Below are positions 5,989 through 12,517 of a stretch of DNA of 12,517 bases, one piece after another (the stretch's first letter is position 1; the number at the start of each line of letters is the position of its first letter). Made by a program: the position numbers and the translations under genes. The stretch is from Chloroflexota bacterium (GTDB taxonomy: Bacteria; Chloroflexota; Anaerolineae; B4-G1), in assembly GCA_003648125.1 (NCBI GenBank), contig QMOE01000019.1, positions 1-12,517 on the forward strand, in the 5' to 3' direction. Under the pieces are notes generated by a model that was not told the origin of the DNA, searched no databases, and saw nothing but the letters and a program-made list of their open reading frames with translations.

Positions 5989-7380
5989 CTACGGCACTGG
6001 ACAAGGGTCACCACCACTGGATGGGTCAGGCGGCCAGCAGGGCGCGCCGGTCTCCTCCAGCAAGGTTTGCAGGTTGTCGCCCTCTTCGGCGAGCACTGTG
6101 CTGATGTCCCCGCCCTCGAGGACGATGCGGCGGAAGGCGTCACGATAGATCTTGTTGATCTCGCCTCCACGCGCGCCCAGGCCAACGGGCAGCAGGGCTG
6201 GCAGCGCGTTCGGTGACGCCGCCTGTTTGGCGACGGCCTCTCCCTCCGCTCGGACGCCGAACGGGATAAAGCCGGGGAACTCGACGTCGGTCGCCGGGAA
6301 GAAGCCGATCTCACGCAGGATGTGGATCTGGGTCTCATCCTGGAGCATGTACTTGATCATCGCCTCTGCGCCCTCTGGGTTGGGGGCATTCTTGGGAATG
6401 GCTATGCCGACGATGACGGGCATAAAGCCCAGCCCCTTGGGTCCTGTGGGGGCGGGCAGCGCCACAAAGTCATCCGGTCGTTGCTTGAAGGCCTCGATCA
6501 GCCGGGCAGTGTGATCAAAAGCTACCCACACTTCGTCGGACAGCAACTGTTCCTGCATGAACGAGTAGGTAACCGCCTGTGGGTTCACGTACTGCCACAT
6601 GTCGTTCACAAACTCGAACATGGTCACCGCGTCATCGCTGCGGAAGCCGGTCACCATCCCGCCGGTGTACGAGGGGTAGATGTAGCCTTCCAGGAAACGA
6701 TGCATCAACCCACCATCTCCGGCCGGGAAGCCGAGTCTCTGTTCGCCGGTAGCATCGGTGATGTTCTTGCCCCAGTCGCGGATGTCTTCCCAGGTCAGCG
6801 CGTCAATGTCAGCGCCTGCGGGCAGATATTCCAACGCGGTCTTGTTGGCAGCAAAGATGTAGGTGGCCTGCATCACGGGGATGTAGTACTGGGTGTCAGT
6901 ACCCAGCTTGCCCAACTCCATGAAGGCCTCTGGGATGCCTGCGTCGGTCAATTCAGCCGCCAGGTTGGAGAGATCTGTGAGGGCATCGGCTTCTTTTAGG
7001 GTGGGGTAGGTTCAGTGCAGGGCAATCAAGATGTCCACGGAGCCATCGTCAGTCCCGGCTTCGGCCAGCACGCGATCTATCAGTGAAGCCTGGTCCAGAG
7101 GAACGAATTCACCGTGCCCCTGAAAGTCCGCCAAGACGATGCCACGCATCTTCTCGGCCTCCTCCACCGGCACAGCCTGGGTGGAAAAGATGACGACCTC
7201 GCCGTAGTCCACGACTTCCGGCTCGGCCGGTACTTCTACTGTGACCTCGACCGGCACTTCAACCTCTTCCTTCTCGGTCACGACGCGGGTGACCTCGACG
7301 GTGACTGTCTGCGGCGCGCAGGCCGCCAGCAGGCCGACCAGGATGGCGCCGAGCATCAACATACTTGTGTACTTTTTCAT
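5989..7380 (-). pseudogene. Lipoprotein extracellular sugar-binding protein of the ABC importer, interrupted by an in-frame TGA
   Basis: The frame of 463 codons encodes the substrate-capturing subunit of the importer, except that codon 123 (7012-7014) is TGA. The upstream part (7012-7380) gives 122 residues: a lipoprotein signal (MKKY, hydrophobic core, LLAAC with C21), a Val/Glu/Thr-rich linker (25-56), and the first strands of the binding fold. The same frame resumes immediately (TYPTLKEADALTDL) and runs to a TAG at 5989-5991 with typical solute-binding-protein segments (YIPVMQATYIFAANKTAL, WEDIRDWGKNIT, GIAIPKNAPNPEGAEAMIKYM). GGA (Gly) to TGA is the simplest explanation. ATG at 7380 has a strong TAAGGAGGAGT (7387-7397). 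The tail has two cysteines (APCW and PCPVP). The second part has no signal peptide, so on its own it could not be exported. The options are a recent pseudogene, a sequencing error or readthrough. Confidence 0.85.
7012..7014 (-). other. Premature TGA inside the sugar-binding-protein frame
   Basis: The context is ATT GCC CTG CAC TGA ACC TAC CCC on the minus strand. Both sides belong to one continuous protein in the same frame with no base gained or lost. TGA is used as a normal stop elsewhere in this window (432-434, 3936-3938, 9951-9953), so genome-wide recoding is unlikely. Confidence 0.9.
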
Positions 7381-7398
7381 CTCGAAACTCCTCCTTAT

Positions 7399-7461
7399 TT
7401 ACATAGTGGATTTGACAAAAGTTGCTGGAAAGGTTCGTGGTTTCGTTTGGCGTATGCGCAT
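7399..7461 (-). other. Possible 20-codon leader frame between repressor and binding-protein genes
   Basis: Just after the repressor's stop, AGGGAGGTG abuts an ATG (7459-7461) that opens 20 basic codons (MRIRQTKPRTFPATF...) ending in TAA, 18 bases before the binding protein's ATG. The ribosome site is closer to the ATG than is usual, and there is no sign of conservation from a single sequence. This 88-base gap contains no other feature except the binding protein's ribosome site and an ATGCGCAT palindrome. Confidence 0.2.
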
Positions 7462-7468
7462 CACCTCC

Positions 7469-8500
7469 CTATCTCTTCTGCGCAGCGGGCGCTCCGCACG
7501 ACTCGCGCACGATCAACTGTGGTTTCAGAACCACGTGCCGTTCTTCCAGCGTCCCTTCTTGTAGCAGGCGAACCAGCATCTCGGAAGTACGCCGCCCAAT
7601 CTCGTAGATGGGCTGCCGCACGGTGGTCAACGAGGGATGCGCGTGCTCGGCCAGAGAGACGTCGTCGAAGCCGGTCACCGCTATGTCCCGCCCGACCGTC
7701 AGCCCCAGCCCTTGAGCCGCACTGATGACCCCTAATGCCATCAAGTCATTGCAGGCGATGATGGCGTCAGGAGGGTTATCCTGCACCAGAAAGGCGCGCC
7801 CGGCCTCGTAACCACTGGACTCTGTCAGGTCGCCGTGCTCCACCAACGTTTCCTTAATGGGCAGGCCCGCCTCCACCATGGCCTTCTCAAACCCCAGCCA
7901 GCGGTAGTTGGTGAACGTCAGGTTCTCCGGCGGGAGGATGATGGCGATGCGGCGGTGACCCAGAGTGATCAGGTGCCGGGTTACATCACGGACGCCGACA
8001 GTGCCATTCACGTCGAGGTAACAAAAGTCGCCCTCAACGTGGGAGCGGCCAAAGATGACAAAGGGAAAATCTTGCTCCAACAGATAGGTGATGCGCGCAT
8101 CGTGCTCGCGCGTGCGTACTACCAGCATTCCATCCACGCGGCGTCCCTGGACGAAACGCTCGTAGGCCTGCATTTCCTCCGGCGTGTCCGGGGAACAAGT
8201 GGAGATGAGGACGTCATAGTCCTGCTCTGCGGCGCCGTTGCCGATGCCGGCCAGTAGTTCACTAAAGTAGGGATCGGAAAAGCGCGGGCCGTGGGTGGGA
8301 ATGATAAAGCCGATGGTGTCTGTGCATTGCTTTTGCAGCCGGCGGGCCGTGATGTTGGGGTGATAGCCCATCTCGGCGGCTGTCTTGAGGATCACCTGGC
8401 GAGTCGCCTCGGCCACGTCATCGTACCCCGCCAGCGCGCGCGAGACCGTGGTGACGGAATAGCCAACTTTCTGGGCAATGTCCTTCAGGGTGACCGGCAT
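7469..8500 (-). CDS. LacI-family transcriptional repressor
   Basis: This 343-residue cytoplasmic DNA-binding protein probably controls its own promoter and the sugar cluster. The N-terminal helix-turn-helix is at residues 4-23 (TLKDIAQKVGYSVTTVSRAL). The hinge is at about 49-57 (NITARRLQK); its leucine (L55) is the family residue that wedges into a central CpG of the operator. Residues about 60-343 form the two-lobed periplasmic-binding-protein-like sensor domain (TIGFIIP, DAIIACNDLMALG, TGFDDVSLAEH). A longer frame reaches 8572 but would run through the promoter and an operator. ATG at 8500 gives the canonical family start MPVTLKDIA and has GGAGA at about 8507-8511. The effector is unknown, presumably the imported sugar. 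Confidence 0.95.
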   Translation of the reverse strand: MPVTLKDIAQKVGYSVTTVSRALAGYDDVAEATRQVILKTAAEMGYHPNITARRLQKQCTDTIGFIIPTHGPRFSDPYFSELLAGIGNGAAEQDYDVLISTCSPDTPEEMQAYERFVQGRRVDGMLVVRTREHDARITYLLEQDFPFVIFGRSHVEGDFCYLDVNGTVGVRDVTRHLITLGHRRIAIILPPENLTFTNYRWLGFEKAMVEAGLPIKETLVEHGDLTESSGYEAGRAFLVQDNPPDAIIACNDLMALGVISAAQGLGLTVGRDIAVTGFDDVSLAEHAHPSLTTVRQPIYEIGRRTSEMLVRLLQEGTLEERHVVLKPQLIVRESCGAPAAQKR

Positions 8501-8536
8501 GGTGTGTCTCCGCAGAAAAGACGAGGTTGAAACGAG

Positions 8537-8552
8537 CCAAAACGTTTCGGAT
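8537..8552. promoter_or_regulatory. LacI-type operator, copy at the transcription start
   Basis: This is the same 16-mer as at 8569-8584, placed just downstream of the -10 box at roughly +2 to +17. It is about 36 bases upstream of the repressor gene start. The pair of identical sites beside a LacI-family gene points to autoregulation. Confidence 0.88.
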
Positions 8553-8560
8553 ACGGTGTT

Positions 8561-8589
8561 ATTATAATCCAAAACGTTTCGGATGTCAA
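8561..8589 (-). promoter_or_regulatory. Exact-consensus sigma-70-type promoter of the repressor and sugar cluster
   Basis: On the minus strand TTGACA (8584-8589) is followed by exactly 17 bases and TATAAT (8561-8566), a perfect match to the consensus housekeeping promoter with optimal spacing. A start of transcription near 8554 would give a leader of about 54 bases before the repressor's ATG at 8500. The spacer is filled by an operator copy and a second copy covers the first transcribed bases, so strong basal activity with tight repression is expected. Confidence 0.88.
8569..8584. promoter_or_regulatory. LacI-type operator, copy within the promoter spacer
   Basis: CCAAAACGTTTCGGAT on the plus strand is a near-palindrome with the central CG typical of LacI/GalR-family operators. 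It lies exactly between the -35 and -10 boxes. An identical 16-mer lies at 8537-8552, 32 bp away centre to centre (about three helical turns), so both sites face the same side of the DNA. Confidence 0.88.
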
Positions 8590-8626
8590 GACCCAGTTGG
8601 AGATTTTTAAGGTTTGGAGAAGCAAA

Positions 8627-8655
8627 ACCTCCGAGATCTGGGAGACCTCGGAGGT
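8627..8655 (-). terminator. Terminator-like hairpin after the HlyD-type adaptor gene
   Basis: ACCTCCGAG (8627-8635) and CTCGGAGGT (8647-8655) form a 9-bp perfect stem with an 11-base loop. On the minus strand the stem is followed by TTTTGC, so it could end transcription coming from the adaptor gene and insulate the sugar cluster's promoter. A second, weaker hairpin (GGGCA at 8692-8696 with TGCCC at 8704-8708, inside a GC-rich stretch) lies closer to the adaptor's stop codon. Confidence 0.55.
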
Positions 8656-8722
8656 CTGGATAGCCTTTCTTTGCTGACTACCGCCGGGGGCGGGCAAGAA
8701 ACCTGCCCTACAGAGCGACCGG

Positions 8723-9898
8723 CTACTCGGTGAAAATCTCCACCCGCCCCGTTAGTCCCGGCAGGAGGCGCAGATCGGAGGGGGCCAGCCGCACGCGGAC
8801 GGTGAAACGCGCCTCCGCTTCCACTGCCTCCCCAACCTGGGGCACGACTGCCTCGACCGTGCCCTCCAATTCTGTCTCGGGAAAAGTGCGCAGCGTGACG
8901 ATGGCCCGCTGGCCGGGGTAGACGGCGGCGATGTGTTGTTCGCTCAGGTTTTGCGCGACAAAACGCAATCCTTCCTCGACGTTGAGCAGAGTGACGACCG
9001 GCGCGCCCGCGCCGACGTCCGCCTGTGGCGCTACGTCCACCGAGAGCGCGATGGCTGCCCACGGCGCGACGAGACGGGCGTGTTCTAATGCCTCTTGCGC
9101 CTTGACTGACTCACTTTCCGCCTCCTCGACCGCCCGCTCGTAGCTCGGCTCAAGCCCGTCCGCCAGTGCCGTCAGTTTTCGCTCTGCCTGGGCCACGTTA
9201 TCCTCACGGGTCTCCAAATTCAACGCATCTGCACTTTGCGCGTCCTCTGCGTCGGCCAGCCGCATCTCGGCCATTTCCCGGTTGCGGATTGCCCGTTGCC
9301 AGGCGTCGTACTGGATATCTTGGATGGGGCCTGGATACCAGGCGACTGCGTTCTCGTAATCTCGTTTGGCGTTGACCTCTGCCTGCCGCGCCTGCTCGAG
9401 CTGGATGCGGGCTTCCTCCAGGCTGGTGTCCGAAAGTTCCAGGCGGGCGCTGGTGAGCGCGCGCTGCGCGTCGGCGAGCGTTTGCTCGGCGTCGGCCATG
9501 TCCCGCTCCCACTGTTGGAGCGCCCGCTCTCGATCAACGATGGCCCGCTTTAGCGCTGTCTGCGCGTCGTCCGCCGCGCGCTGCAACTCGGTATCGTCGA
9601 GCAATGCCAGCAGGTCGCCAGTCTGAACCGTGTCCCCGGCCTTGACGGTAATCGTCAGTACTTGCCCGCTCACCCCGCCGCCAAAGCCCAGTGGCAGGCT
9701 GGGGTAAGGGGATTCCAGTTGACCATCGCCGACGACTGTCTTGCCAGCCGGCGCGGGTGGCAGCGTCGGCTGCGGGGCGTCGCTTGCGCCTGGCGGTGCA
9801 ACAATGCCCGCCGGTCTCTCACCCCTTCGCGCGTCACACCCCGCCAGCGCGATGACCGCGATCAGCAATAATATCCCAATCCACCGAATCGTTTTCAT
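8723..9898 (-). CDS. HlyD/MacA-like membrane fusion (adaptor) lipoprotein
   Basis: This 391-residue protein is the extracytoplasmic adaptor of an ABC export-type system, probably working with the FtsX-type permease encoded just upstream. It has a lipoprotein signal (hydrophobic 6-19, LAGC with C21), then a Pro/Ala-rich linker (about 30-52). A split lipoyl-like domain follows: first half about 73-102 (GGVSGQVLTITVKAGDTV), second half about 276-306 (LVAPWAAIALSVDVAPQADV). A long Ala/Glu/Arg-rich helical hairpin lies between them (about 103-275). The last third is the beta-barrel region ending in LLPGLTGRVEIFTE. ATG at 9898 is preceded by TGAGGAGT. Anchoring as a lipoprotein rather than by a membrane helix is common in monoderm-like lineages. 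The transported substrate is unknown. Confidence 0.9.
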   Translation of the reverse strand: MKTIRWIGILLLIAVIALAGCDARRGERPAGIVAPPGASDAPQPTLPPAPAGKTVVGDGQLESPYPSLPLGFGGGVSGQVLTITVKAGDTVQTGDLLALLDDTELQRAADDAQTALKRAIVDRERALQQWERDMADAEQTLADAQRALTSARLELSDTSLEEARIQLEQARQAEVNAKRDYENAVAWYPGPIQDIQYDAWQRAIRNREMAEMRLADAEDAQSADALNLETREDNVAQAERKLTALADGLEPSYERAVEEAESESVKAQEALEHARLVAPWAAIALSVDVAPQADVGAGAPVVTLLNVEEGLRFVAQNLSEQHIAAVYPGQRAIVTLRTFPETELEGTVEAVVPQVGEAVEAEARFTVRVRLAPSDLRLLPGLTGRVEIFTE

Positions 9899-9914
9899 TG
9901 TCCACTCCTCAGGT

Positions 9915-9948
9915 AGACTCTAAAGGTTTTCTGAAACCTTTAGAGTCT
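9915..9948. terminator. 15-bp perfect hairpin between permease and adaptor genes
   Basis: AGACTCTAAAGGTTT (9915-9929) and AAACCTTTAGAGTCT (9934-9948) pair perfectly over 15 bp with a 4-base loop. The hairpin begins two bases after the permease's stop codon and ends a few bases before the adaptor's ribosome site, so it fills almost the whole gap. On the minus strand it lacks a T-tract; the T-run (TTTT) lies on the other side. It may reduce read-through, affect adaptor translation, or be a dispersed repeat. Confidence 0.7.
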
Positions 9949-9950
9949 TT

Positions 9951-12517
9951 TCACCATGCTTCCCGTAGAATCTTGGTCACCTTACTCCGCACCACGCCGC
10001 GCGCCGCCAGCACCGCGCTGATGACGCTCGCCAGGACGACCATCACCAGGATCGCCGCTGTCGTTATCCAATCGAACGTCAATTGGGTGGGCGTGTTGCG
10101 CATCATGTTGTTGCTGATGTAAAAGACATAGCCCAGCACTGTCCCGGCGGTCACGCCCGCTAGCGATGCGCTGACCGTCATCATCACTGCTTCCAGCGCG
10201 AACGCGCCCACCAGGTCGCGGCGGCGCATACCGATGGCCTTGAGCATGCCGATTTCCAAGCGCCGCACATAGACCGCCACATAGACCACGGCAAAGACGC
10301 CAAAGATGGAGGTGATGAACGAGAGCACCGTCATTATGAGCATCAGGACGCGCATTGTGCGCATGGATTGCTCTGTCGAGCGGATGCTCTCGGCGGTTGA
10401 TTGTACCCACACGTGGCCTTGATCGGCGAACAGCTCCCGCAGGTCGGCGACCACATCGGCCTCGTCCGCACTCTCGGAGGTTGTCGCCATGATGCGGGCG
10501 ATGACCGGCCGCTCCCGCTCGGCGAGCGAGCAGATCCCGCTGGCGCAGACGTTCTCGACGGTGGGGTCGGTGGTCAGGCGCAGGTAGGTATCCAGCGAGA
10601 CAAAGCCCGGCGACCTACCCTGGCGCACGTACTGCTCGTTGCGCGAAAAGCCGGCAAAGCCCGGCATGCGCTCGATCAGCCCCACGATACGCATATCCAC
10701 CACGTGATCCTTGCCCTCGCCTGTCACGCGCACCACGTCGCCCACGCTCAGATCCATATACTCGGCGTACCCGGCTCCCAGGATGATCGTGTCCGGTTCG
10801 GACAGTATCTCGTCGAAAGCCTGCGGGCCGCCAGCGTGGTACTCGGTCAGGTCGGCGTAGACTATGCCGTCCAGCGTACCAGTCAGGCCCTGTACCTGCA
10901 CCGCCACATCTCGCAGTTCGACCTTGTTGGTCACCTCGGCGTGATACTCGGCCGCCAGCCCAACTGTTTGCTCGATGCCCTCCACGGCGCGGAACTCGTC
11001 CAGAAAACCAGGTAACAGACCGTCCTCGCCGCTTTGACTGAAAAAGTACCGCCGCCAACGCGACACTTCTGCTATCACCGGCGCGCCGTTGCGGAAGCGG
11101 GCCTCGACGTCGTAATTCTTTTGCTCCAGCGCCGTCATCGTTCCCAGGAAGGTGGGCAGCGTCGCGCTAAAGACGACCATCAGTGAGATGATCGTGTTGC
11201 GCTGCTTGGCGCGCAGCAGGTTCGGTCCGGCGAAAAAGGTCAGCCGGGGGGCGACGGCGTTGCTGAGGAGAATCAGGATGCGCTCGAAAGGGAGAGTCAG
11301 CGCGTAAAAGAGCAGACTGACGCCGATCACCAGCAGCGCCATGCCGCCGAACATAAAGACGCTGACGACCGATTCGTTCCCCTGCACGTAGAGAAAGTTG
11401 TTGCCGATAAAGATCAGCAGCCACATGATGGTCAGCACCACGCCAGCGACGACGATGCGCCCATCGAACTTGCGCGAGCGCAGCCGGGCCAGGTCTTCGA
11501 TCTGGATACTATCGGCCGAGCCGGGGTTGATGGCGTGGCGCACTTTGGTTTTTGCCGCCTTGCGCGCCGGAGCGATGGCGGAGAGGGCCAGCACCACGGC
11601 GGCGATCACGCCCGCCCGCACCATGGCGGCGACGGTGATCGTCATCTGAAACTGGATGCCCAGTTCCTCGCCCACATCGCCGGCCTGGGCGATGAGATAG
11701 TTGGCGATGGGGGCCACCACCGACGCGCTCAATGCCTGCCCGGTCACGATCCCCAGCCCCACGCCCATCAGCCCGATGAGGGCCACCTCAATCATCACCA
11801 ACCTGAAGAGGTGCCTCCGCTTGGCCCCCAGGACGCGCAAAAAGGCCAGGTCGCGCCGCCGCTCCTCCACGTTGGTGTTGATGATCGAGTAGACCAGCAG
11901 GCCGACGACCCCCATCACCAGGAAGCCATAGACCGCGCTGACGGAGCGCAGCACCGCAAAAGCCACGTCGCTGAAATCGAGCGCCTGGGCCTTGTCGAGC
12001 GAAAAGGTATAGGTCTCGACTTCGCTTCCTAGCGCGTCGTACATTTTCTCGGCGATGCGCCGCACGCGAAAGATGGAACGCTGCGTGTTCAACGAGCTGT
12101 AGACCGATTTGTCCAGCACCACCACCAGCCGCTCGGCCCGGCCCGGCAGACCCAGCCAATCCTGTACCGTCTCGACGCTGGCCAGGATGCCGTTTTGCCC
12201 CCCGCCGCCCAGCCCGGTCGCCAGCGCGATACCGCTGACGGTAAAGCGGCGCGTCACGCGCCCGGCGCTGCTATTCTCCGGCAGATCGTGTCCCTTTACG
12301 CGGGAGAGCGGCAGGATGTAGCTCAGGTCAACTTTGTCGCCGATTTTTAGGCCAAAGGTATCGGCTGTCACGCGCAGGAGGACGATGCGATCCCCTTCCA
12401 GGTCGTATTCCCCTTCCAGCATCGTCACCTGGCCCAGGTCGTCCTCCGGCGCGCGCGCCAGCAGTGAAGCATTGCCCGTTTCTCCCGCTCCCTTCAATTC
12501 GACCGTCGCCAGGAAGC
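9951..12517 (-). CDS. Large FtsX/MacB-type ABC transporter permease, N-terminus off the window
   Basis: The frame is open to the right edge, and the first in-window start-like codon (TTG at 12497) is just an internal leucine codon, so only the C-terminal ~855 residues are seen. Numbering from that TTG, there is an extracytoplasmic MacB-like domain (to about 175) and an FtsX membrane module with helices at about 188-208, 235-260 and 290-310. It contains FLRVLGAKRRHLFRLVMIEVAL, the usual coupling segment. A middle pair of helices lies at about 350-400, another at about 435-455, then a second extracytoplasmic domain (about 465-715). The second FtsX module ends the protein (MLKAIGMRRRDLVGAFALEAV). 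Two modules in one chain match the large permeases that pair with a LolD/MacB-type ATPase. That ATPase is not in the window and may lie upstream. Confidence 0.92.
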   Translation of the reverse strand, partial: FLATVELKGAGETGNASLLARAPEDDLGQVTMLEGEYDLEGDRIVLLRVTADTFGLKIGDKVDLSYILPLSRVKGHDLPENSSAGRVTRRFTVSGIALATGLGGGGQNGILASVETVQDWLGLPGRAERLVVVLDKSVYSSLNTQRSIFRVRRIAEKMYDALGSEVETYTFSLDKAQALDFSDVAFAVLRSVSAVYGFLVMGVVGLLVYSIINTNVEERRRDLAFLRVLGAKRRHLFRLVMIEVALIGLMGVGLGIVTGQALSASVVAPIANYLIAQAGDVGEELGIQFQMTITVAAMVRAGVIAAVVLALSAIAPARKAAKTKVRHAINPGSADSIQIEDLARLRSRKFDGRIVVAGVVLTIMWLLIFIGNNFLYVQGNESVVSVFMFGGMALLVIGVSLLFYALTLPFERILILLSNAVAPRLTFFAGPNLLRAKQRNTIISLMVVFSATLPTFLGTMTALEQKNYDVEARFRNGAPVIAEVSRWRRYFFSQSGEDGLLPGFLDEFRAVEGIEQTVGLAAEYHAEVTNKVELRDVAVQVQGLTGTLDGIVYADLTEYHAGGPQAFDEILSEPDTIILGAGYAEYMDLSVGDVVRVTGEGKDHVVDMRIVGLIERMPGFAGFSRNEQYVRQGRSPGFVSLDTYLRLTTDPTVENVCASGICSLAERERPVIARIMATTSESADEADVVADLRELFADQGHVWVQSTAESIRSTEQSMRTMRVLMLIMTVLSFITSIFGVFAVVYVAVYVRRLEIGMLKAIGMRRRDLVGAFALEAVMMTVSASLAGVTAGTVLGYVFYISNNMMRNTPTQLTFDWITTAAILVMVVLASVISAVLAARGVVRSKVTKILREAW

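Noticed and set aside
5989..6951. The downstream part of the binding protein as an independent gene starting at a TTG
   Set aside because: There is no signal peptide and no ribosome site, and the residues before the TTG back to the TGA continue the same protein.
7012..7014. TGA as a recoded sense codon or selenocysteine
   Set aside because: Other genes here end in TGA, so recoding to Gly or Trp is unlikely. I see no clear hairpin just after it, and this protein family does not use selenocysteine.
8501..8572. Upstream extension of the LacI-family repressor to a start at 8572
   Set aside because: The extra residues would be translated from the promoter and an operator; ATG at 8500 has a ribosome site and gives the family-typical start.
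12495..12497. TTG as the start of the large permease
   Set aside because: The frame continues open to the window edge with protein-like residues (FLATVE), so this is an internal leucine.

Overview
The window reads as chromosomal DNA from a GC-rich, free-living bacterium, most likely a member of the Chloroflexota (Anaerolineae-like). This assignment is an inference. It rests on the lipoprotein-type sugar-binding protein with a long Val/Glu/Thr-rich linker after the lipobox, the lipoprotein HlyD-type adaptor next to a very large FtsX-type permease, and the overall gene style. All recognisable genes lie on the minus strand, so transcription runs from high to low coordinates. The window cuts a gene at each end.

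Right part (about 8.6-12.5 kb): the 3' portion of a large two-module FtsX/MacB-type ABC permease, then a 15-bp perfect hairpin, then a HlyD/MacA-like lipoprotein adaptor. Together they look like part of an export or lipoprotein-handling ABC system whose ATPase is not in view. A short spacer with terminator-like hairpins ends this unit.

Middle and left part (about 8.6 kb down to 1): one sugar-uptake and sugar-oxidation cluster. It opens with an exact-consensus sigma-70-type promoter (TTGACA-17 bp-TATAAT). Two copies of the same LacI-type operator are placed on it, one inside the spacer and one at the start of the transcript. In transcription order follow a LacI-family repressor, a lipoprotein sugar-binding protein, two CUT1-type permeases, a MalK/UgpC-type ATPase, a fragment resembling the N-terminus of a glycoside hydrolase, and three consecutive Gfo/Idh/MocA-family NAD(P)-dependent sugar dehydrogenases. 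The third dehydrogenase is cut by the window edge. The inferred logic is that the repressor senses a sugar or glycoside, the ABC importer brings it in, and the dehydrogenases oxidise or reduce it. The layout resembles the Escherichia coli ycj cluster (LacI regulator, CUT1 transporter, glucoside-3-dehydrogenase), but the substrate cannot be read from sequence.

The most notable features are signs of duplication and decay. (1) The sugar-binding protein gene is interrupted by a single in-frame TGA at codon 123. (2) A relic of about 55 codons from the 3' end of a second copy of that gene lies just downstream of it. (3) Two dehydrogenases are close tandem paralogues, one of which has Asn where the family has its catalytic Asp. 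(4) A truncated hydrolase-like fragment overlaps the first dehydrogenase. (5) Several inverted repeats fill the gene gaps. I saw no rRNA, tRNA, CRISPR array, transposase or phage gene.
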